A stretch of DNA of 33,964 nucleotides, from positions 1 through 33,964 of the forward strand of contig VMGJ01000008.1 in the NCBI GenBank assembly GCA_007376485.1, in the 5' to 3' direction. Shown piece by piece: positions 1 through 9,259 of this stretch. Position 1 is the stretch's first letter, and each line of letters begins with the position of its first letter. A program made the position numbers and the translations under genes. The notes beneath the pieces are model-generated. The model worked only from the letters and a program-made list of their open reading frames with translations, ran no database searches and was not told the DNA's origin. This DNA comes from Parcubacteria group bacterium Licking1014_17. Its GTDB lineage: Bacteria; Patescibacteriota; Minisyncoccia; 2-02-FULL-40-12; IGHO2-01-FULL-4-A.

Positions 1-249
1 GAATCCATATCCCCAGTCAATTGTTTCGCCCTACCGAGCCCGCATTAGTTTTCGGGGTTCTCTGCAAAATGGGTTCTGACTTTTTCAAACAAACACCACT
101 GAAGCAAACCACCTGCGCGGTTTGCATGGGGATTCGAACGGCGTAGCATGTCCCGAGCGCAGTTGGTGCGAGGGGCGCGAGTCGGTGGCTAGGCCAAATT
201 TTCGGAAGAAAATTTGAGCCGAAGCCAATTCCCGGTAGGTCCACCAAAT
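1..249. other. Unexplained tract with hairpins, no convincing gene
   Basis: I cannot assign this stretch. On the minus strand a frame is open from about 268 to 17, but its composition does not look like a normal protein and it covers the start of the next gene. Visible structure: a 7-bp hairpin GCAAACC/GGTTTGC near 103-124 and a 9-bp hairpin CAAATTTTC-ggaa-GAAAATTTG at 195-216. A T-loop-like string GATTCGAAC (about 132-140) and a CCACCA-like string (241-246) suggested a tRNA or tmRNA, but no matching T-stem or acceptor stem can be drawn. Confidence 0.3.
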
Positions 250-438
250 ATGTTTCAATTAGAACCACAATTCTTTGATATTTTTGGAGTTATTGGTTTT
301 ATTTATATTGTTATTTTGTCTTTGTTGACGTTGCGCGGTAAAATTCTACCAAAATGGGTATTTATCATATTATTTTTAATAGGGATCACCGGGTTACTCG
401 TTGATAGTTTAGTGGTTTTCACATTCTACTTGAGATAG
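250..438 (+). CDS. Small two-helix membrane protein, unknown function
   Basis: A 62-residue protein starting at ATG 250. An in-frame start at 214 would add 12 residues that lie in the upstream structured tract and is less likely. It has two hydrophobic segments, about residues 9-25 and 33-57, separated by a short basic turn containing LRGKILPK, so it should be a hairpin-like inner membrane protein. There is no recognisable domain and no Shine-Dalgarno site. It stands alone, about 45 bases before the DUF3850 gene on the same strand. Coding is supported by the AT-rich codon use typical of membrane proteins and by a clean stop after FTFYLR. Function is unknown. Confidence 0.55.
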   Translation: MFQLEPQFFDIFGVIGFIYIVILSLLTLRGKILPKWVFIILFLIGITGLLVDSLVVFTFYLR

Positions 439-484
439 ACCGCACTATATTTTCAAGTCTTGTATCGACTGTCTCCAAGCATTT

Positions 485-766
485 ATGAAAATATTTAAGA
501 AAGTACAACACGAATATTTTGAAGCAGTGTCAGAAGGCAGGAAGCAATTTGAAATTCGCCTGGCGGATTTCAAATATAAACCCGGCGACACGCTGGTATT
601 AATGGAGCAAAAACAGGGTAAAAAAGAATTAAGCGGCAGGAAGATAGAATGTGAGATACTTTTTACGATTAACACAAAGACCGCCGAAAAGTTTTGGACC
701 AAGAAAAAAATTAATAAATATGGGCTGGCGGTTTTATCTCTCCGGAGAAAATTCAAGTTTAAGTAG
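485..766 (+). CDS. DUF3850 / ASCH-like (PUA-fold) protein
   Basis: A 93-residue protein resembling the DUF3850 family. The pattern is an N-terminal VQHEYFEAVSEGRKQFEIRL (residues 7-26), then a KPGDTLVLME strand (about 32-41) and a late basic tail. In the family the motif 'YF.AV..G.K.FEIR' followed by 'GD.L.L.E' marks a small PUA/ASCH-type beta-barrel, thought to bind RNA or modified nucleotides. The substrate here is unknown. The protein is near the usual length for a free-standing DUF3850 domain. The gene is monocistronic: a strong intrinsic terminator follows the stop at once. The very basic C-terminus (RRKFKFK) fits nucleic-acid binding, which is inference. Confidence 0.75.
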   Translation: MKIFKKVQHEYFEAVSEGRKQFEIRLADFKYKPGDTLVLMEQKQGKKELSGRKIECEILFTINTKTAEKFWTKKKINKYGLAVLSLRRKFKFK

Positions 767-774
767 GAATTGAA

Positions 775-815
775 AAAGCCCGCTGACACTGTAAGCATAA
801 GTATCAGCGGGCTTT
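775..815 (+). terminator. Intrinsic terminator after the DUF3850 gene
   Basis: A 12-bp perfect stem AAAGCCCGCTGA (775-786) / TCAGCGGGCTTT (804-815) with a 17-base loop, starting 8 bases after the stop codon at 766. The A-rich 5' and T-rich 3' arms mean it could work in both directions. A weak open frame running through this hairpin to about 1012 is not credited as a gene. Confidence 0.8.
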
Positions 816-1002
816 ACTCCAGACTCTCACACCAAGAGAAAAATGAGCATCATACTTTCTGGAAAGGCGGCATAATTAGACCTCCCTTTCTCGTGACATT
901 ATCTATAGGTTTATGCCAATACCCCGCACCATACTTGGAATTTTGTATGGCGACTGCATTATACCAGAACTATCAACAAGCGCAAGCCCCAAAACCCATA
1001 TA

Positions 1003-1030
1003 TTGTTTTTGAGTTGATTTGTGTTAAATT
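1003..1030 (+). promoter_or_regulatory. Predicted infC operon promoter (leaderless layout)
   Basis: TTGTTT (1003-1008) and TAAATT (1025-1030) with a 16-bp spacer. The -10 box ends only 8 bases before ATG 1039, so transcription would begin at about the first base of the start codon and the infC mRNA would be leaderless. There is no Shine-Dalgarno site in between. The call is from sequence only. Confidence 0.45.
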
Positions 1031-1038
1031 TATCCCAG

Positions 1039-1581
1039 ATGCAGAAACAATATACCCAGCGCTTTGAGCAGAGGCCGAGATTGAACCACCAGATCAAGGC
1101 ACCGGAAGTTAGAGTCATTGGCCCCGAGGGCGAGAATCTGGGCGTCTTGGATATCCAGACCGCTTTGCGCGCCGCCGAGGACAGGGGGCTTGATTTGGTT
1201 GAAATAAACGCCACCGTCAAGCCGCCGCTGGCCAAAATTGTGGACTACAACAAGTATCTTTACATGAAGGAAAAGCGCGAACGCGAGTCAAAAGCCAAGC
1301 AATCCAAAGGCCATGCCGGCGAGATGAAAGAAATACAGGTAGGTTACAAAACCGATACCCATGATCTGGGAATAAAAGCCAAACAGGCGGATAAATTCCT
1401 GGCGAAGGGTTACCGGATTAAAATTGTCCTAAGGTTGAGAGGCAGGGAAAAAACCATGGTAAATATCGGCAAACAGAAGCTTGAGGGCTTTACAAAACTC
1501 ATAAGTTTAATTTATACTGTTGAAACGCCTATTAAGGCATTCCCGGGTGGCGTCTCGATATTAATCAAGCCGGGGAAGTAA
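1039..1581 (+). CDS. infC: Translation initiation factor IF-3
   Basis: IF-3 binds the 30S subunit, blocks early joining of 50S and proofreads the start codon and initiator tRNA. The protein has the two-domain layout. The N-domain carries RLNHQIKAPEVRVIGPEGEN and DRGLDLVEINATVKPPLAKI-like family signatures. A charged linker (YMKEKRERESKAK) follows, then the C-domain with EIQVGYKTDTHDLGIKAKQA and VLRLRGREKTM. Length is 180 residues, normal for the family. I chose ATG 1039 over GTG 1021 because the predicted -10 box overlaps the GTG. It is the first gene of the conserved infC-rpmI-rplT operon, and rpmI begins 2 bases after its stop. Confidence 0.95.
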   Translation: MQKQYTQRFEQRPRLNHQIKAPEVRVIGPEGENLGVLDIQTALRAAEDRGLDLVEINATVKPPLAKIVDYNKYLYMKEKRERESKAKQSKGHAGEMKEIQVGYKTDTHDLGIKAKQADKFLAKGYRIKIVLRLRGREKTMVNIGKQKLEGFTKLISLIYTVETPIKAFPGGVSILIKPGK

Positions 1582-1583
1582 TC

Positions 1584-1802
1584 ATGCCAAAAATGAAACT
1601 GAAAACATCAAAATCCGCCCTAAAACGGTTCAGATTCACGGCTACCGGGAAGGTTTCGAGGCGTAAAACCAGACTGAATCATTTTAACGCCAAGGACACC
1701 GGAAGCACCCGCAGAAATAGGCGAAAAACCAAGAACATAACCGTCAGCCAGAAAAAAGACATAAAGAATTTAATGCCGTATGAAAATGTTCTTGACCGCT
1801 AA
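1584..1802 (+). CDS. rpmI: 50S ribosomal protein L35
   Basis: A very basic 72-residue protein with the L35 pattern: MPKMKLKTSKSALKRFR at the N-terminus, TGKVSRRK in the middle and a histidine/asparagine segment LNHFNAKDT. L35 is a late-assembling 23S rRNA-binding protein of the large subunit. Length is slightly above the usual 64-66 residues because of a C-terminal tail ending YENVLDR. It is tightly packed between infC (2-base gap) and rplT (20-base gap), as in most bacteria. It is expected to be co-transcribed from the promoter before infC. Confidence 0.95.
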   Translation: MPKMKLKTSKSALKRFRFTATGKVSRRKTRLNHFNAKDTGSTRRNRRKTKNITVSQKKDIKNLMPYENVLDR

Positions 1803-1822
1803 TTTTTAATCATAAATAAAAA

Positions 1823-2176
1823 ATGCCAAGGGTTAAAAGGGGCAAAACAGCCAACAAAAGAAGAAAGAATCTGCTTAAGCACACCAAGGGCTTTAAGTGG
1901 ACGCGCAAAAGCAAATACCGCCAGGCGAAAGAAGCCTTGCTTCACGCCTGGTCTTTTCAGTTTAAAGACCGCCGGGTAAAAAAAAGGAATTTCAGAAGAC
2001 TGTGGCAGATTCAAATCGGGGCGGCCGCGAAAGAGCACGGCATTTCATACAGCAAGTTTATAAACGGACTGAAGAAAGCAAAAATAGAAATCGACAGAAA
2101 AATACTGTCGTTGCTGGCACAAAAACACCCGGAAATTTTCAAAAAAATCATCGAGGTAGCGCAGTCTTCAAAGTAA
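1823..2176 (+). CDS. rplT: 50S ribosomal protein L20
   Basis: L20 binds 23S rRNA early in large-subunit assembly; in some bacteria it also represses its own operon. The 117-residue protein starts MPRVKRGKTANKRRKNLLK, a long basic N-terminal helix. The globular C-domain carries the family signatures RRLWQIQIGAAAKEHGISYS and FINGLKKAKIEIDRKILS. Length is exactly typical. It is the last gene of the operon and a terminator hairpin begins about 10 bases after the stop. No L20-binding leader structure is evident upstream of infC or rpmI, so autoregulation cannot be claimed. Confidence 0.96.
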   Translation: MPRVKRGKTANKRRKNLLKHTKGFKWTRKSKYRQAKEALLHAWSFQFKDRRVKKRNFRRLWQIQIGAAAKEHGISYSKFINGLKKAKIEIDRKILSLLAQKHPEIFKKIIEVAQSSK

Positions 2177-2185
2177 CGGCAACAT

Positions 2186-2226
2186 AAAAAAAACCGCCCC
2201 TTCGGCAAGCCTAGGGTGGTTTTTTG
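2186..2226. terminator. Bidirectional terminator between rplT and the surface-protein operon
   Basis: Stem AAAAAACCGCCC / GGGTGGTTTTTT (one G.T pair) closing a loop that contains cttcggcaagccta. An A-run on the left and a T-run on the right give a U-tract to transcripts from either side. It lies between the rplT stop (2176) and the stop of the convergent minus-strand surface gene (2250). Confidence 0.8.
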
Positions 2227-2249
2227 TTGGTAGCAAATTTCGTGTCACA

Positions 2250-5200
2250 TCAGTAAAGGCGTGGTACGGAGAACAGCCAGAAGATAAAGCCCTGTAAATT
2301 ACTGCTTGCCACCGTGGTGGAATCCGCCATGGAATCCAGTATATTTTTAAGACGATTGCTAACGGAATCAAAATAATAATCCAGCCGCAACAAATCTATA
2401 TATCCATTAAAATTTGTGTGTTCGGCGGGTGTTGGAGTTACTGTTTCCAAAATTGTTTTGTCCCGCAATATTACGGGGGGTTCCGATTGTTCCCGCGCGC
2501 CGGAAATGAAGCCCTGCAACTGCTGGGTGATTCTGTAAATAAAGTCCACCGGCAAGCCCAAATAGTTCTGGATGCTATCGCCGACTAAGCTTATGTAGTA
2601 GCCGAGTGTTACCGCGCTTTCGCCCTTAACTTTACCTTTGCCTTTGTCTTTTTCTTCAGGGGTAGGAGTAGATGTGGGCGACGGAGTTGGGGTTAGAGTT
2701 TCAGTCGGGGTCGGGGTCGGAGTAGCGGAAGCGGTAGCAATAGGCGTGTTTGATGGAATTACTGATTCAGTGGGAGTCGGGGTCGCTGAAGGAGAAACAG
2801 TTGGCGACTCCAAAATAGTCGGCGACGGTATGATAGATACGGATTCAACAGGAGTTGAACTTGCGTTTGGCGATGGTGAATAAGATTCGGAAGGCGTCGG
2901 GCTGGATGTCGGCGATGACACAGGCGATGACGAAGATAGTAAATCCGAAGGAATTATCGGCGGTTCGCAATACCCCGGCGCGGTCTTGGTTACACCGTTT
3001 TCCACGGCCAGACAGTATGGCTGGCTGGTCGCAGTGTCGAACATCGTTATGCCTTTGGTGATTTCCATACTGCTGGCTTTGCCCCTGCCAGTCTCCAACG
3101 TGTCAACCGTCAACCGGCTGGTTTTCATCATATTCAGAAGAATTGCCAATAAAGATTTAATATTTTTCGCTTGAGAGCCGTTACCGTTTCCATTGTTAAA
3201 ACTGGAAGAAGCAAACTCGCCGAACAGTTGGTCAAGCGCCGATGAAGAAGAACCGCCCGAACTGTTGTCTAAACTGGCATCATACCAGATAGAATTAATG
3301 CGGGCGACAATCCGGCGTTGCTTGCCCGTAAGATCGGGAATATCACGGGTTGCGTCCAGATTCGATTCGGCTAAAGTTTTCGGGTCGGTGCCGTCAAAAT
3401 CTTCCAGCGCCGTGCCGATGATTTTACCGGAAGACGCCGCTTTCATCGCTACGCCTGGAACTGATGAAGACGTGAGATAGTCTCCCTTCTTCACAGAACC
3501 TCCATCCAGAGAAACATTAATTGCCGTTCTGCCATTCACCGCCACATTGACCGTGTTGCTGTCCCGAGTTCCAAGTGAAAGCGCCCCGGTGTCACTGATG
3601 ACACCCAATACGTCCCTGTCATATGAACCGCTGCTCAATCTTACATAAGCCGCGAGGTTTGAAGCCGTATCCAGACTGACGACATCGCCAACGGTAAATA
3701 GTGATTTATTATCAACATAATATTGTTCTGAAATATTGGCAGTACTGATAATATCTTTTTCGGTGGTATCACCTTTAACTACACCTACAACTTTACTTTT
3801 GACGACATTAAGCGCCAGTTGAGGACTTAAATCCGGGTCATCAACCCAGACTCTCATATAGCCGATATCAAGATTAGAATTTGCCGGCAAAGTGCTTATT
3901 TCATGCGCCGCGACGCTTAAAGTAAGATTCGCTGAAGGCACGTTGTTTGCCCCGTTATGGGTAACAACCAGTCTATCGTCAATATAAAACTTCACTTGAT
4001 TTGGATTCGTCGTTCCGTCAATATCGGCTCTCATGCGGTGAAAGGCGGTGGTATCAACTGAAACACTTGTTGAGGAAGTAGTAGTAACTCCGCCATTTAT
4101 AGTCACCGCCTCCCAGCTCGAATCCTGGTCTTTTCTGAAATAAACGCCATTGGTGGGGGCGGCCGACAAATCAGCGTCATTTCCCCTATTCGTAAAACCG
4201 AACTCCACGCCAAAACCTTTGTTCGTAACGGATGGTTTAACGGAAATATCAAACGAGGGGCTGTTTGAAGCCTGAATGGCGTAGGACACGTCATCCACGG
4301 TTCCGAAATAGATATACCCAGACCCCCCCGTTCCATCGTTGCTGGCATCTACAGCAATCCGCGCGTAAGGAATTGTATCATCAGGAATACTGAACTGTCC
4401 GTTTCCGGCATTAACACTGTTGGTTGAATCAAAAGCGATTCTGCAGGCTGTAAAGTTGGTATCGCTCGTTGTCGGAACAGGGATTTGACTGGTACCACTA
4501 AAGGCAATGCCGCAGGCGCCCAACCAGCTTTCGTCAAAAAACTTGTATTTGGTGTTGATTATCCTTCCCCTTAAATACACGTCGCCCGAAATTGAAGCCG
4601 TGCCGCCGACCTCAAGAGCCGTGTCCAAATTATTGCCGCTATTGACGCCCAATCCGGTGCTGAAGTAGCCGCTCTTCCACCGGTAATTTGGATCGCCAAG
4701 ATAATAAGCATTGTCGCTCCCCGGGTCAAAATTAGCGGAGCTGGAAGCGGCTGTCGTCTGGTCAGTTCCGCAACTGAATTTTCCGGTGCTCACATCCCAC
4801 AAAAGCTTGCTGGTATCCGCCGTATCGCAGTCCACCAGATTAGCCCCAAATAACTGGGAGACTGAAGCGCGGCCGACGTCCAAATTGCCCGAAATGGAAG
4901 CATACCCGCCTACCCAAAAATTTCCGGACATGGAGGCGGCACCAAGTATTTCCAGTGATTGTTCGGGAGTACTTGTCCCAATTCCCACTCTATTTACTCC
5001 CGAATCTATCACGAAAGTGTTTGAGTCAAAATTCCACTCGCCGGCGGCGGTGTGGGAAGCAGTGTTAGAGAAATTCCAATTACCCGAAACGGTTGAGTCC
5101 TGCGAGAGCGAAGCTGGGCCGCCGGTGCCCCAATCCATATTGACAATGCTTTCGGTTGAACCGGAAGCAGTCAAAGTGAATTTGCCCGGGTCAAAATTCA

Positions 5201-5930
5201 AAATGGTTGCGGCGGCAAGATTTTGAACTCCGCCTTCTTCGGTTTTAATGCCGCCCGCATCGGTTCCGCAGCTAAACTTGCCGGTGGAATAATCCCAAAG
5301 TAATTTTGAAGATGTCGTGTTATCGCAGTCCACCAGTCCCGAACCAAAAGTTTGCGAAGCCGAAGCCCAGCCGAGAGTTTCGAAATTGCCGGCAACCGAA
5401 GCGTTGCTGTCGAAATACGCCTGACCGTTGGTTTCAAGCAAGCCGGAGATCAAGACGTCGCTGACGGCAGAAAGACTATGGCCGGTGAGGTCGGTGCCAA
5501 AACGGGAATACGAGCGGCTGGCGCTCGTTGTACCGCCGACCTGTAGTCCGCCTGAAGTGAAAAGATTTGAAGCGCTGGCGGTGCCTTCAACCTCAAGCTT
5601 GGTGAGAGGCATACTTGTCCCGATTCCGACTTTTCCGCTGTTGGTATTATAGATGTCGCTACTTGAAGAAGCCCAGCCAAGATTGCTGTTTATGTATTTC
5701 AAAATCTGGAGCAGGCTCCCGTTCTGACTGGCGGAAATAGCGGATGAATCGTAGGAAGTACTGGCGATGGATTCATAAATCTGTTCAAGAGTATACATCG
5801 TTGAGGCGGGGCTTGATGAGGGCGTGAGAGAACCGGCACGAACGGCAACAACGACAAATAAGGTCGCCGCAACAACAATGAAACCAAACTTGGCAAGGTC
5901 GGCAATTAGATTGTGGCGATTATTGGTCAT
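2250..5930 (-). CDS. Large secreted, tail-fibre-like surface protein with Ser/Thr/Pro stalk
   Basis: A 1226-residue envelope protein. Order of parts: an N-terminal membrane segment (about residues 15-32); a [10 protein letters not shown] module (46-55); beta-rich fibre-like segments with VGIGTS(M/T)P (101-108, 315-322) and many SG(N/G) turns; a duplicated 27-residue unit at 198-224 and 364-390 (LVDCD...[16 protein letters not shown]); a LamG/concanavalin-like stretch (about 460-700); and a region resembling phage tail-fibre C-terminal modules (about 745-845, [30 protein letters not shown]). A Ser/Thr/Pro stalk (about 995-1091), a Lys/Gly-rich [10 protein letters not shown] patch and a final domain with a short hydrophobic end follow. 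The likely role is adhesion or surface display, which is inference. It is the last gene of a four-gene operon, and its ATG overlaps the gpmI stop (ATGA). Confidence 0.85.
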   Translation of the reverse strand: MTNNRHNLIADLAKFGFIVVAATLFVVVAVRAGSLTPSSSPASTMYTLEQIYESIASTSYDSSAISASQNGSLLQILKYINSNLGWASSSSDIYNTNSGKVGIGTSMPLTKLEVEGTASASNLFTSGGLQVGGTTSASRSYSRFGTDLTGHSLSAVSDVLISGLLETNGQAYFDSNASVAGNFETLGWASASQTFGSGLVDCDNTTSSKLLWDYSTGKFSCGTDAGGIKTEEGGVQNLAAATILNFDPGKFTLTASGSTESIVNMDWGTGGPASLSQDSTVSGNWNFSNTASHTAAGEWNFDSNTFVIDSGVNRVGIGTSTPEQSLEILGAASMSGNFWVGGYASISGNLDVGRASVSQLFGANLVDCDTADTSKLLWDVSTGKFSCGTDQTTAASSSANFDPGSDNAYYLGDPNYRWKSGYFSTGLGVNSGNNLDTALEVGGTASISGDVYLRGRIINTKYKFFDESWLGACGIAFSGTSQIPVPTTSDTNFTACRIAFDSTNSVNAGNGQFSIPDDTIPYARIAVDASNDGTGGSGYIYFGTVDDVSYAIQASNSPSFDISVKPSVTNKGFGVEFGFTNRGNDADLSAAPTNGVYFRKDQDSSWEAVTINGGVTTTSSTSVSVDTTAFHRMRADIDGTTNPNQVKFYIDDRLVVTHNGANNVPSANLTLSVAAHEISTLPANSNLDIGYMRVWVDDPDLSPQLALNVVKSKVVGVVKGDTTEKDIISTANISEQYYVDNKSLFTVGDVVSLDTASNLAAYVRLSSGSYDRDVLGVISDTGALSLGTRDSNTVNVAVNGRTAINVSLDGGSVKKGDYLTSSSVPGVAMKAASSGKIIGTALEDFDGTDPKTLAESNLDATRDIPDLTGKQRRIVARINSIWYDASLDNSSGGSSSSALDQLFGEFASSSFNNGNGNGSQAKNIKSLLAILLNMMKTSRLTVDTLETGRGKASSMEITKGITMFDTATSQPYCLAVENGVTKTAPGYCEPPIIPSDLLSSSSPVSSPTSSPTPSESYSPSPNASSTPVESVSIIPSPTILESPTVSPSATPTPTESVIPSNTPIATASATPTPTPTETLTPTPSPTSTPTPEEKDKGKGKVKGESAVTLGYYISLVGDSIQNYLGLPVDFIYRITQQLQGFISGAREQSEPPVILRDKTILETVTPTPAEHTNFNGYIDLLRLDYYFDSVSNRLKNILDSMADSTTVASSNLQGFIFWLFSVPRLY

Positions 5931-7531
5931 ATTAATCTGCTCCCCGTCATTTCTTGCGGTTTTTCAAACCCAAGCAAAGCCAAAACGCTCGGGGCTACAT
6001 CAATAACACTGGCGGTATAATTTTCCGAAGCCAGAGAAATTAAACTTTTTCCGGTAGCGCCAACTTCCAAGCCCTTGCCTACAAAAATTGTCACCACGTT
6101 GTTTGACGAATGCTGGGTGTCTGGACCGCCGGTAAGCGGGTCAATCATTTCTTCAACGTTCCCATGGTCGCAGGTGATGATGACCGCCGTTTCCGGATTT
6201 TTCACCGCTTCGGTCACGACTTTCTGGACGCATTGGTCAACGACAGTAACACCTTGGGTACCGGCTTCAACGTTGCCTGTGTGTCCTGTCATATCGGGAT
6301 TGGCGTAATTAATCACGTACAGCGACGTGTCATCCCCAAGTCGTTCAAGAATTTTTTGCGTCACTTCGTCGGCTGACATTTCTGGATGCTCAATATAGCC
6401 CTTGCCCTTCAATTTCCGCGACGATATGATAATCCTCTCTTCCCCCGGATATGGATCCTGTTTGCCGCCGCCGAAAAAGCTCGTAACGTGGGCTTCTTTT
6501 TCTTTTTCAGAAATCCTAAGCTGCTTAAGATTATTCTTGCTTATAAAATCGCCCAAAGAATTAACAATATTTACCGGTCTGTAGGCGACTTCCTGAACGG
6601 GAATTTTATCTGAATAAAACGACATTGTGCAGAGGAAAAGATTCTGGGGACGATTGCCTTTGGGAACGAACCCCTCCTTCGCCAAGGATTCGGAGGGCAA
6701 GGCGAAAGCGCTGACGATCTGCTTCATGCGGTCATTGCGATAATTGAAGAATAAAACCGCGTCATTGTCCTTGATGGTAGCCACCGGCTGCCCGCCCGAG
6801 TCGGGCTGCGTTACCGCCGCCGGCGGAATAGAATCGTCTATTTCGCCTTTCACATGGTGTGCTTTCAGGTATTCTTTGACGTTTTCGGTTTTTTCACCTT
6901 CGCCGTCCACCATAACTTTCCATGCTTTTTCTATGAGGTCCCAGTTAAGAACGCGGTCCATGGCAAAAGTTCTGCCGCCGATAGAGGCGATTTTTGCGCC
7001 TGATTCAATCAAAAACGGAGCAAGACGGTCTAAACTTGCCAGCGATTCCGTTGGTCCGCAGTCCTCGCCGTCGGTAATTAAATGCAGATAAACCCTGCTG
7101 AAACGGCTCATAATCATGAGTTTAAGAAGCGCGAAGAGATGGTCTTCGTGGGCGTGAATCCCGCCCGGGCTGAAACAGCCGATAATGTGAATGTTTGATT
7201 TGTTCTGCCGACAGTGCTCAATGGTTTTCAGAAACGCCTGATTCTGGAAAAAATCGCCGCTGGTTATGTCCCTGTTTATGCGCGACCAGTCCTGGACGAT
7301 AATTCTTCCCGAGCCGATGGCTGAATGGCCGACTTCGGAATTGCCGAATTTTCCCCAAGGCAGGCCCACCGCCAGCCCGGCGGCGACGGTGCTGAACGAG
7401 GGATAATTTGCCACGAGCGAATTTATAAAAGGCGTGCCCGAAAGCGTGACCGCGTTGCCCGGCCCGGCATTAGCCAAGCCGAAGCCGTCAAGAATAATTA
7501 TTAAAACTTTTTTGAACGAATAATTCTTCAT
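5927..7531 (-). CDS. gpmI: 2,3-bisphosphoglycerate-independent phosphoglycerate mutase
   Basis: Interconverts 3- and 2-phosphoglycerate in glycolysis using two metal ions (Mn2+ in the well-studied family members) and a phospho-serine intermediate. The protein is 534 residues, slightly longer than the usual 510 or so. Visible family motifs: LIILDGFG at the N-terminus, GNSEVGH (63-69) with nucleophile Ser65, [43 protein letters not shown], and [10 protein letters not shown] with the late metal-binding histidine in TQHSSNN. All look intact. It shares 4-base ATGA overlaps with the genes on both sides, so it is translationally coupled to secreted surface proteins, an odd setting for a glycolytic enzyme. 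Confidence 0.95.
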   Translation of the reverse strand: MKNYSFKKVLIIILDGFGLANAGPGNAVTLSGTPFINSLVANYPSFSTVAAGLAVGLPWGKFGNSEVGHSAIGSGRIIVQDWSRINRDITSGDFFQNQAFLKTIEHCRQNKSNIHIIGCFSPGGIHAHEDHLFALLKLMIMSRFSRVYLHLITDGEDCGPTESLASLDRLAPFLIESGAKIASIGGRTFAMDRVLNWDLIEKAWKVMVDGEGEKTENVKEYLKAHHVKGEIDDSIPPAAVTQPDSGGQPVATIKDNDAVLFFNYRNDRMKQIVSAFALPSESLAKEGFVPKGNRPQNLFLCTMSFYSDKIPVQEVAYRPVNIVNSLGDFISKNNLKQLRISEKEKEAHVTSFFGGGKQDPYPGEERIIISSRKLKGKGYIEHPEMSADEVTQKILERLGDDTSLYVINYANPDMTGHTGNVEAGTQGVTVVDQCVQKVVTEAVKNPETAVIITCDHGNVEEMIDPLTGGPDTQHSSNNVVTIFVGKGLEVGATGKSLISLASENYTASVIDVAPSVLALLGFEKPQEMTGSRLI

Positions 7532-9255
7532 AAATCGAATATCCGTGCTATCCAGCCGCGTTTGGCTGTTATCGGAACGTTAACTGAACGCTGGGGCATT
7601 ACATCAGCCGGCGTTACTGCTGAAATTGTGTACTCCCCTTTATCCGAAAGCAGGAAGTATCTGCCCATGGAATCAGATATGGCAAAGTTCTTCCTTAGGC
7701 CCATCATGTCATCGAGCATCACCAAGGCGTAAGGCAGGGGACGTTTCGATTCTCTGTCCTTGATGACGCCGAAAGACCTTTCTCTGATTTCACCGACGAA
7801 GCGGAATAAATTCACCAAAGCAAAAACGGCAAGCACCAGAAAATTAGGCCAGGTCGGGTGAATAATAAATATCAAGGGCAGGATAACGAGCGAAACCCAG
7901 AATGCCACGTCAGCCAGGATAATCATTCCCCTGCTTAATTTCATATTTGATACGGACCATATTTTTTTCTTGGCTTCGCCGACGGGGTCGATCGGGATGT
8001 CGAACATTACGGGCTTACCGGGTTCAATTTTAACCATTTCCCCATGATAAATATTCTGGTATAAAATTTGGTCGCTGTTGTCCGGCGTTTTGGCGCTCGG
8101 AAAAACAAAATCCTTACCTTCGACATTCAGTTTGCATTCAAGAAAACTGCCCATAATAGTTTCAGGGCTGACCAAAAATCCGTATCTTCCCTGGCGGTCG
8201 GTGACTCTCGATTCAAGCACGCGCATATCCTTGCTGATTACCTGAACTCTGATGAACGGAAGTGGTTCTTTCGTCACCGAATTATAAACTATACCCCAAT
8301 GACCCCGGCGTTTTCTGATCCCGAACAGTATTAGAAAATTATCTAATAAATAAGCCAGAAAGCCGGTGATACTTGAACCGGGAGATAAAAGCGATAGTGC
8401 GCTGGCGGCTGTTGAGGCGGAAAATAACAGCGTGGTCGTAGTCGAAACTTTTTCCGAAACGCTGACAACCTTTTCGGGCATGACCGTATTGATATCTATT
8501 CCCGGCGGCGCGCCTGGAGGAATCGAACCTGACGGCGGGCTGCTTGGACCGACGCTTGTTGAAGGCGGTGTTGTCGGCAGTCCGCTGTTCATCGGCGGTT
8601 GCAAAACTGACGCTGAAGGCGTTGGTGTTACAACCGGCAATACCGTTGGGCCGAAAGATACTGCGGGTGTTGTCGTCGGGCTCGAAGAAATTGTCGGATT
8701 GGCTGTAACAACCGGGCCGCCCGGGCCGTTTGTCGTTGGTATCGGAGTTGGTGTCGGACCCTGACCACCTAATACTCCGGGCCGCCAGCTTGTTTTAACT
8801 TTAAAATCAACTGCTCCGCATGAATTTTGATTGCTGCAGTTAAAATTAACCCAGCCGATATTTTCTCCCCAGGCATAACCCTCGAAATAGCCGTCTTTAT
8901 TTATCGTTACACCGCCGGCAGTTGGTTGAAAATTAATCCAGCCGATATTTTCCCCCCAGGCGTAACCGCTTAACGATCCAACCACGGTATTTTTAACTCC
9001 ATAATTTACGGTTGCGCACGAATCCGTGTTCGAGCAATTCAAACTAACCCAGCCCCCATTTTCGCTCCAAGCATAACCGCTCATATCACTATCACTGATA
9101 ATCACGCTTCCCTGCAATGCGCCGAAATTAACCCAGCCCAAATTTTCGGACCACGCGTATTTGTCACTACTGTCAATCGTCCCTGTCGCGGCGTTCACGT
9201 TATTTGTTTTTATAAGTAATGCCATTATTAACAACACCAAAAAATATTTATTCAT
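7528..9255 (-). CDS. Membrane-anchored surface protein with four AW(S/G)ENxGW repeats
   Basis: A 575-residue protein. A signal peptide (about 1-22, ending NNVNAATG) leads to four copies of a YAW(S/G)EN(x)GW(V/I) motif at residues 33, 61, 98 and 127, with two Cys pairs in NCSN...SC segments. A Pro/Thr/Ser stalk (about 165-255) follows, then a hydrophobic region (about 275-312), a carboxypeptidase-regulatory-like beta-sandwich (about 318-400), two membrane helices (about 445-487) and a second similar beta-sandwich (about 494-560) with SDSMGRYFLLSDKGEYTI. The repeat family is common in secreted CPR proteins. Its ligand is unknown. It precedes gpmI with a 4-base overlap. Confidence 0.85.
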   Translation of the reverse strand: MNKYFLVLLIMALLIKTNNVNAATGTIDSSDKYAWSENLGWVNFGALQGSVIISDSDMSGYAWSENGGWVSLNCSNTDSCATVNYGVKNTVVGSLSGYAWGENIGWINFQPTAGGVTINKDGYFEGYAWGENIGWVNFNCSNQNSCGAVDFKVKTSWRPGVLGGQGPTPTPIPTTNGPGGPVVTANPTISSSPTTTPAVSFGPTVLPVVTPTPSASVLQPPMNSGLPTTPPSTSVGPSSPPSGSIPPGAPPGIDINTVMPEKVVSVSEKVSTTTTLLFSASTAASALSLLSPGSSITGFLAYLLDNFLILFGIRKRRGHWGIVYNSVTKEPLPFIRVQVISKDMRVLESRVTDRQGRYGFLVSPETIMGSFLECKLNVEGKDFVFPSAKTPDNSDQILYQNIYHGEMVKIEPGKPVMFDIPIDPVGEAKKKIWSVSNMKLSRGMIILADVAFWVSLVILPLIFIIHPTWPNFLVLAVFALVNLFRFVGEIRERSFGVIKDRESKRPLPYALVMLDDMMGLRKNFAISDSMGRYFLLSDKGEYTISAVTPADVMPQRSVNVPITAKRGWIARIFDL

Positions 9256-9259
9256 TTTA

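Noticed and set aside
130-249. tRNA or tmRNA suggested by GATTCGAAC and CCACCA
   Set aside because: No T-stem, acceptor stem or tag-coding frame can be paired around these strings.
770-1012. Plus-strand open frame of 80 codons
   Set aside because: It begins on an alternative start next to the DUF3850 stop and runs through the terminator hairpin at 775-815; composition is not protein-like.
2640-2880. CRISPR-like or tandem DNA repeat in the GTCGGGGTCGG-type region
   Set aside because: The repetition is low-complexity coding for a Ser/Thr/Pro stalk with no constant unit and spacer pattern.
2638-2883. Gly/Val-rich plus-strand frame
   Set aside because: Antisense of the Ser/Thr/Pro stalk of the 1226-residue protein.
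4711-5226. 171-codon plus-strand frame
   Set aside because: Antisense to the fibre region of the surface protein, with no start signal and no recognisable domain.
8366-8764. 132-codon plus-strand frame rich in Gly/Val
   Set aside because: Antisense shadow of the Pro/Thr/Ser stalk of the 575-residue protein; such stalks always leave long open antisense frames.
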